From NCBI RefSeq assembly GCF_046630445.1, contig NC_092341.1:26302001-26366000 (forward strand): a DNA stretch of 64,000 nt, read 5' to 3'. Every line of letters begins with the position of its first letter. The stretch's first letter is position 1. The translations under genes and the position numbers were made by a program. The notes beneath the pieces are model-generated. The model saw nothing but the letters and a program-made list of their open reading frames with translations, did no database searches and was not told the origin of the DNA. This DNA is from Rutidosis leptorrhynchoides (taxonomy: Eukaryota > Streptophyta > Magnoliopsida > Asterales > Asteraceae). Below, piece by piece: positions 59,670-64,000 of the stretch.

Positions 59670-62177
59670 TGTAGCGACCCGAAAAAATCGTCATTGACGG
59701 CGCCGCTAACTTAGGTCCCGTTACGTGGTCGTAGTCCCTATATGAGACTCGTTTGACCAAAATTATGTCGCGTTCTTTTGAAATGTATCATGCTTGCAAA
59801 GTTCAGTTTACCAAAAGGTTCGACAACAAGTTTAAGTTTACAAAAGTTACAAAGTGTAAATGAAATAACTTGGAAAATAATATAAGTTGAAAATCACGGT
59901 TGCTATAAATAGCATAAGTATGTAAACATTTGTTTGAATCCAAAGGTGCTATCACTAGCGTATGCATGTATGCTTGACTCCAATCAAAGTAATCAAAGTG
60001 TGCGGAAGCATGTATCAATTAGCCAAGTATGAACCTGAGAAAATATGTAGAAAACTGTCAACGAAAAACGTTGGTGAGATCATAAATGTATTTGTAAAAG
60101 TATGTTTTTGAATCACAAGGTTTAGTATCAAACTGTATACATCTATAAAGATGTGTTTGTATCAAAGCGTATACATCTCGAAAGATGTTGTTTGTAAACC
60201 ATAAGATTTAGTATAAAGTGAATATCAAGCGTATACATCCCAAAAGATGTTGTCTGTATCACGAGCACCCAATTACCAAAACTTTACTGAATCTTACCTC
60301 TGCATAATAGTGTTAGAACCTACACTATATCCCGAAAATACGTTTCATCCCTTAGATGAGGGTTCGTAAAACCCGCATGGCCACACAACATAAGTTCTCG
60401 CTCACACCCTACAAGTGTAACTAATGGTAATTGGACTTGAGGATTTTCGTTCTAACTCGTATGTATCTTTGCTCTTGTATTCGTATTTGTGTTCAAAGTA
60501 TGAAAGTATAAACCGTATAAAATGTATATAAAGTATATGTTTCTCAGCCCACGATTTAAAAGTATAAAAGTATTTGAAAGGGTGGGACTATGATCTCACC
60601 TCGAGTGCACGAGTATAAATGTACTTCACAAAGTAAACGCGTGCATGAAAGTTGTTTAGCCATGACCTAAACAAGTAAGTTGTATTAATTAACCGGTTAC
60701 GACACAAGGTCGGGCGAAATGTGTTCAATTAGTCCTATGGCTCGTTACGACTCGAATAGTATAGCATGTGAATCACGTTGTCAAGTTTCATGCAAGAATC
60801 AAGTATAAAAGAAGATTAGAACGATTGCATAAACGTTTGGTTAAGTTTAACTAAAAGTCAAACTCGGTCAAGTCAAAGTCAACGAAAAAGTCAACACATT
60901 CGGGTCGGGTCCCAAACTATTTTTCTAAGGTTTTTAATCATATATAAGCATGTTAGAACAAGTTACATGTGAATCGGAGGTGCGTAGCATAGCAAACATT
61001 TTTCGTAAAAGTGTAAGTTTGATCAGAATCCAAACACGCCTAATGCCGCGCCGCGACCAGGGGTGCCGCGCCGCGACAAATAACGTGGTCTGGTGCCTGG
61101 TCAGTTTCAAAAGTTCAAGTCTTGATCCAAAATTCAATTTAGCACAAATCGCAAACCGTAAACACTTAGAACATGTATCTTATATCGTTGGAAAGGTATT
61201 TTGACAAAGATCACAACTAAATACATCAATTACAATAACCGAAATTTCGTCAAGTGATCAATAAAGGTTTATTTTCAAAGTTTCAAGTTCATCAAATGCA
61301 TTTTAAGTTTCGGGAATCCAATTCACACATATGATATGCCGTTTTGAAGGTAATGAAACATACATTACAACTAAACACTTACTAATAACATTTCATGGCA
61401 TTCGAAATATCAAAAGCTCGTTTTAAGTCTATCAAACCCTAACCAAAATCCACAAAAATCAATATTCATGTTTTTGAAGTTTTCTTAATCAACCTACGCA
61501 TCAAAACGAAGCTAGTGATACTAGTAACACAATTAAAGCATGAACTTTAGTATTTAAACAACATTTAACCTTCCAAAATGCAAGATTAAGCAAACCCATT
61601 TCAAATGTTCAAACTAGTTACTCAAAACAACAAATCGAGCAAACAAATCATATATTCATGTTATACACGAGCCATAGACACTAACTAACACCATTTCAAG
61701 TATATAAAACGAATTTAGAGAAATCTAGTGTTTTAGAATTGTTACCCAAACGAGATGAAGTTGGTATCAAATTGTAGAAGATGAAGAGAGGATTCCAAAT
61801 ATGTAATTTGTTTTGTTGCTAGCTCCCTAAACCGAATTTAGATGATGAATTCTTGTTTGTGTTCTTGAGAGAAAAAGAAAGTAAGAAAGAAAGAAGAAGG
61901 TGGATGAATGAATGGATGAGGAAGGTGTTGGCCATTTGACTAGTAAAACCGTTGGTCTCTTGCCAATATTGGTCCCTCAAATTTGAAAGCGGGTGCGGGA
62001 ATTAACCAAACGAATATTTTAAAAAAACGCTCAAGTAAACGAGTGATGTTATAATTAAATAACGAGAATATTATGAACATTTGTCAACGGAATCTACGAA
62101 TATAAATAACGAAAGATATTATTAAAAAAAAAGATAGTGTTAAAAATAAATTTAATGGAAAAACGCGGGATGTTACA
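59670..62177 (-). repeat. 5' LTR of element B
   Basis: 2508 bp, TGTAGCGACCCG to GATGTTACA. Intact CG dyad pair at 61047-61055 and 61067-61075; hairpins at 60139-60154, 60173-60188 and 60235-60250. Confidence 0.94.
60139..60250 (-). repeat. Three hairpins in the B LTR
   Basis: In element sense, ACATCT/AGATGT stems with four-base loops TTCG and TTAT; the third is ACATCTTTTGGGATGT, where a T-G wobble replaces one pair. Each is followed by GTATAC. They lie 270-380 nt downstream of a TATATACA promoter-like site (about 60520-60530), so probably in the transcript. Confidence 0.7.
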
Positions 62178-62182
62178 GCTAA

Positions 62183-63486
62183 CTTATATTGTATTATACA
62201 TGTATTCTAATATATTATGTAATCTTGGGATACCATAGACACGTATGCAAATGTTTTGACATATCATATCGACCCATGTGTATATATTATTTGGAACAAC
62301 CATAGACACTCTATATGCAGTAATGTGGGAGTTAGCTTTACAGGGTTGAGGTTGATTCCAAAAATATATATACTTTGAGTTGTGATCTAGCCTGAGACAT
62401 GTATACACTGGGTCGTGGATTGATTCAAGATAATATATATCAATTTTTTTTCTGTACATCTAACGTTGGACAACTAGTTGTAGGTTACTAACGAGGACAG
62501 CTGACTTAATAAACTTAAAACATCAAAATATATTAAAAGTGTTGTAAATATATTTTGAATATACTTTGATATATATGTACATATTTGTTATAGGTTCGTG
62601 AATCGACCAGTGGCCAAGTCTTAATTCCCGACGAAGTAAAAATCTGTGAAAGTGAGTTATAGTCCCACTTTTAAAATCTAATATTTTTGGGATGAGAATA
62701 CATGCAGGTTTTATAAATGATTTGCAAAATAGACATAAGTACGTGAAACTACATTCTATGATTGAATTATCGAAATCGAATATGCCCCTTTTTATTAAGT
62801 CTGGTAATCTAAGAATTAGGGAACAGACACCCTAATTGACGCGAATCCTAAAGATAGATCTATTGGGCCTAACAAACCCCATCCAAAGTACCGGATGCTT
62901 TAGTACTTTGAAATTTATATCATATCCGAAGGGTGTCCCAGAATGATGGGGATATTCTTATATATGCATCTTGTTAATGTCGATTACCAGGAGTTCACCA
63001 TATGAATGATTTTTATCTCTATGTATGGGATGCGTATTGAAATATGAAATCTTGTGGTCTATTGTTACGATTTGATATATATATAGGTTAAACCTATAAC
63101 TCACCAACATTTTTGTTGACGTTTAAAGCATGTTTATTCTCAGGTGAATACTAAGAGTTTCCGCTGTTGCATACTAAAATAAGGACAAGATTTGGAGTCC
63201 ATGTTTGTATGATATTGTGTAAAAACTGCATTTAAGAAACATATGTCGATGTAATATATTTCTATTGTAAACCATTATGTAATGGTCGTGTGTAAACAGT
63301 ATATTTTAGATTATCATTATTTGATAATCTACGTAATGCTTTTGAAACCTTTATTGATAAAATAAAGGTTATGGTTGTTTTAAAAATGAATGCAGCCTTT
63401 GAAAAACGTCTCATATAGAGGTCAAAACCTCGCAACGAAATCAATTAATATGGAACGTTTATAATCAATATGAACGGGACATTTCA
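62183..63486 (+). repeat. 5' LTR of element A, right piece
   Basis: Continues from 41713 after element B and ends GAACGGGACATTTCA. Total LTR about 3280 bp. The A internal region follows. Confidence 0.92.
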
Positions 63487-63488
63487 GT

Positions 63489-63500
63489 TGGTATCAGAGC
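63489..63500 (+). other. Primer-binding site of element A
   Basis: TGGTATCAGAGC two nucleotides after the LTR, tRNA-Met type, fixing plus orientation. The leader that follows has GCATTAGTG at 63526 and 63558. Confidence 0.93.
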
Positions 63501-63695
63501 GTTGGTCTTAGAGAACCAGAATTTTGCATTAGTGTGTCTTATCGAGTTTGTTAGGATGCATTAGTGAGTCTGGACTTCGAGCGTGTTTACTTGAAAAATG
63601 ATTGCTTAACAAATTTTGTTGGAAACTATATATTTTTAACATGTGAATATTATGTGATATATTAATCACTTAACGTGTTTGATATTATGTGATAG

Positions 63696-64000
63696 ATGTC
63701 TATCTCTAGAACAAGTCCCATTGACTCACCTAATAATAATGAAAATTGGAATGATTCGTGGACTGATTCACAAGTTCCCGAAGAGGAACCGGAAGAAGAA
63801 TCGGAACCGGAAGAAGAATCGGAACCGGAAAAAGAAATAGAACCAGTGGGGGAAATAATAAAACGGTTAAGTAGAATAAAATCCTCAACCAACCGACCAA
63901 AGTTAATTATGGTCAATGGTGTTTCCGCCAAGGAAGCAAAGTATTGGGAGGATTACCAATTCTCCGATGAATCGGATCCCAACAAGGATTCCGATGATGT
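63696..64000 (+). CDS. Start of gag of element A (runs off the window)
   Basis: Open frame without stop to the window end, about 101 codons. ATG at 63696 is the first in a long frame, about 200 nt after the PBS. It reads MSISRTSPIDSPNNNENWND, followed by a Glu/Pro-rich stretch of repeated EEPEEESEP-type units, then GEIIKRLSRIKSSTNRPK and a DESDPNKDSDD acidic end. Position and acidic, repetitive N terminus fit gag of a Tekay-like element; the capsid domain and zinc knuckles would lie beyond the window. The Glu repeat comes from a GGAACCGGAAGAAGAATC-type DNA repeat (about 63787-63830). Confidence 0.7.
   Translation, partial: MSISRTSPIDSPNNNENWNDSWTDSQVPEEEPEEESEPEEESEPEKEIEPVGEIIKRLSRIKSSTNRPKLIMVNGVSAKEAKYWEDYQFSDESDPNKDSDD

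Larger units (their letters stand above)
41714..62177 (-). mobile_element. Element B: Ty3 element with reduced interior, split by Athila
   Basis: Flanked by GCTAA (41709-41713, 62178-62182). Without the Athila insertion it is about 7.2 kb: LTRs of about 2507 and 2508 bp and an internal region of 2155 bp (57515-59669) carrying only an integrase C-terminal remnant. gag, protease, RT and RNase H are deleted. Minus orientation is set by the PBS at 59656-59667. Mobilisation would have needed a helper, unless the deletion came after insertion. Confidence 0.92.

Overview
This is a plant nuclear window, probably a eudicot with a large repeat-rich genome. The element types recall Asteraceae, but that is only an impression. 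Host genes are few: one exon of a nodulin-like/NFD4-type transporter (10792-11109, minus), a complete intronless serine-rich protein gene (12769-13404, minus), and the broken remains of a third gene resembling a plant TRAPP-associated protein (27745-28256, plus). Almost everything else is LTR retrotransposon sequence in nests that can be resolved from TG...CA termini, 5-bp target duplications (TSDs), primer-binding sites (PBS) and interrupted reading frames.

Layout. 1-696: end of an LTR (D) entering from the left. 697-7801: a minus-strand Ty3 element (C; gag-protease, leader, 5' LTR) whose leader holds a 3.25-kb solo LTR (2510-5760, TSD CCTAC). C lies in the integrase of a decayed Ty1/copia element (H, 7802 to about 10280). 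A tRNA-derived SINE, the NFD4-like exon, two poly(T)-headed non-LTR remnants and the serine-rich gene follow. 15050-27659: a 12.6-kb plus-strand Ty3-like element without recognisable pol (F, TSD ACACT), with a solo copia LTR inside it (22937-23553, TSD GAAGG). 27660-28368: host gene fragment. From 28369 to the end lies a copia element (G, minus). Its 3' LTR is split by an 8.2-kb non-autonomous Ty3-like element (E, 28459-36651, TSD TGAGG). Its pol is split at 39737 by a plus-strand Ty3 element (A, 39738 to beyond the window). The 5' LTR of A is split by element B (41714-62177, minus, TSD GCTAA), and the LTR of B is split by an Athila-type element (43084-56372, minus, TSD CACGC). The order of insertion is therefore G, then A, then B, then Athila.

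How the parts relate. A, B and F share PBS and leader motifs, and A and F share the 3' half of their LTRs although their 5' halves differ. F, which has no recognisable pol, could use the enzymes of A-like elements. C and E share LTR architecture and leader structure in the same way. The Athila copy keeps gag, protease, RT, RNase H, integrase and a third env-position ORF, but it has four in-frame stops, all explicable as C-to-T changes, and one frameshift.

The least ordinary signals are structural. (1) Arrays of short hairpins occur in transcribed non-coding parts of four element families; in three of these the loop is constant while the stem sequence changes and stays complementary. (2) Pairs of CGCG-N(1-3)-CGCG inverted repeats at a fixed 20-23 bp pitch occur in otherwise AT-rich LTRs of four families. 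Neither is explained by coding content.
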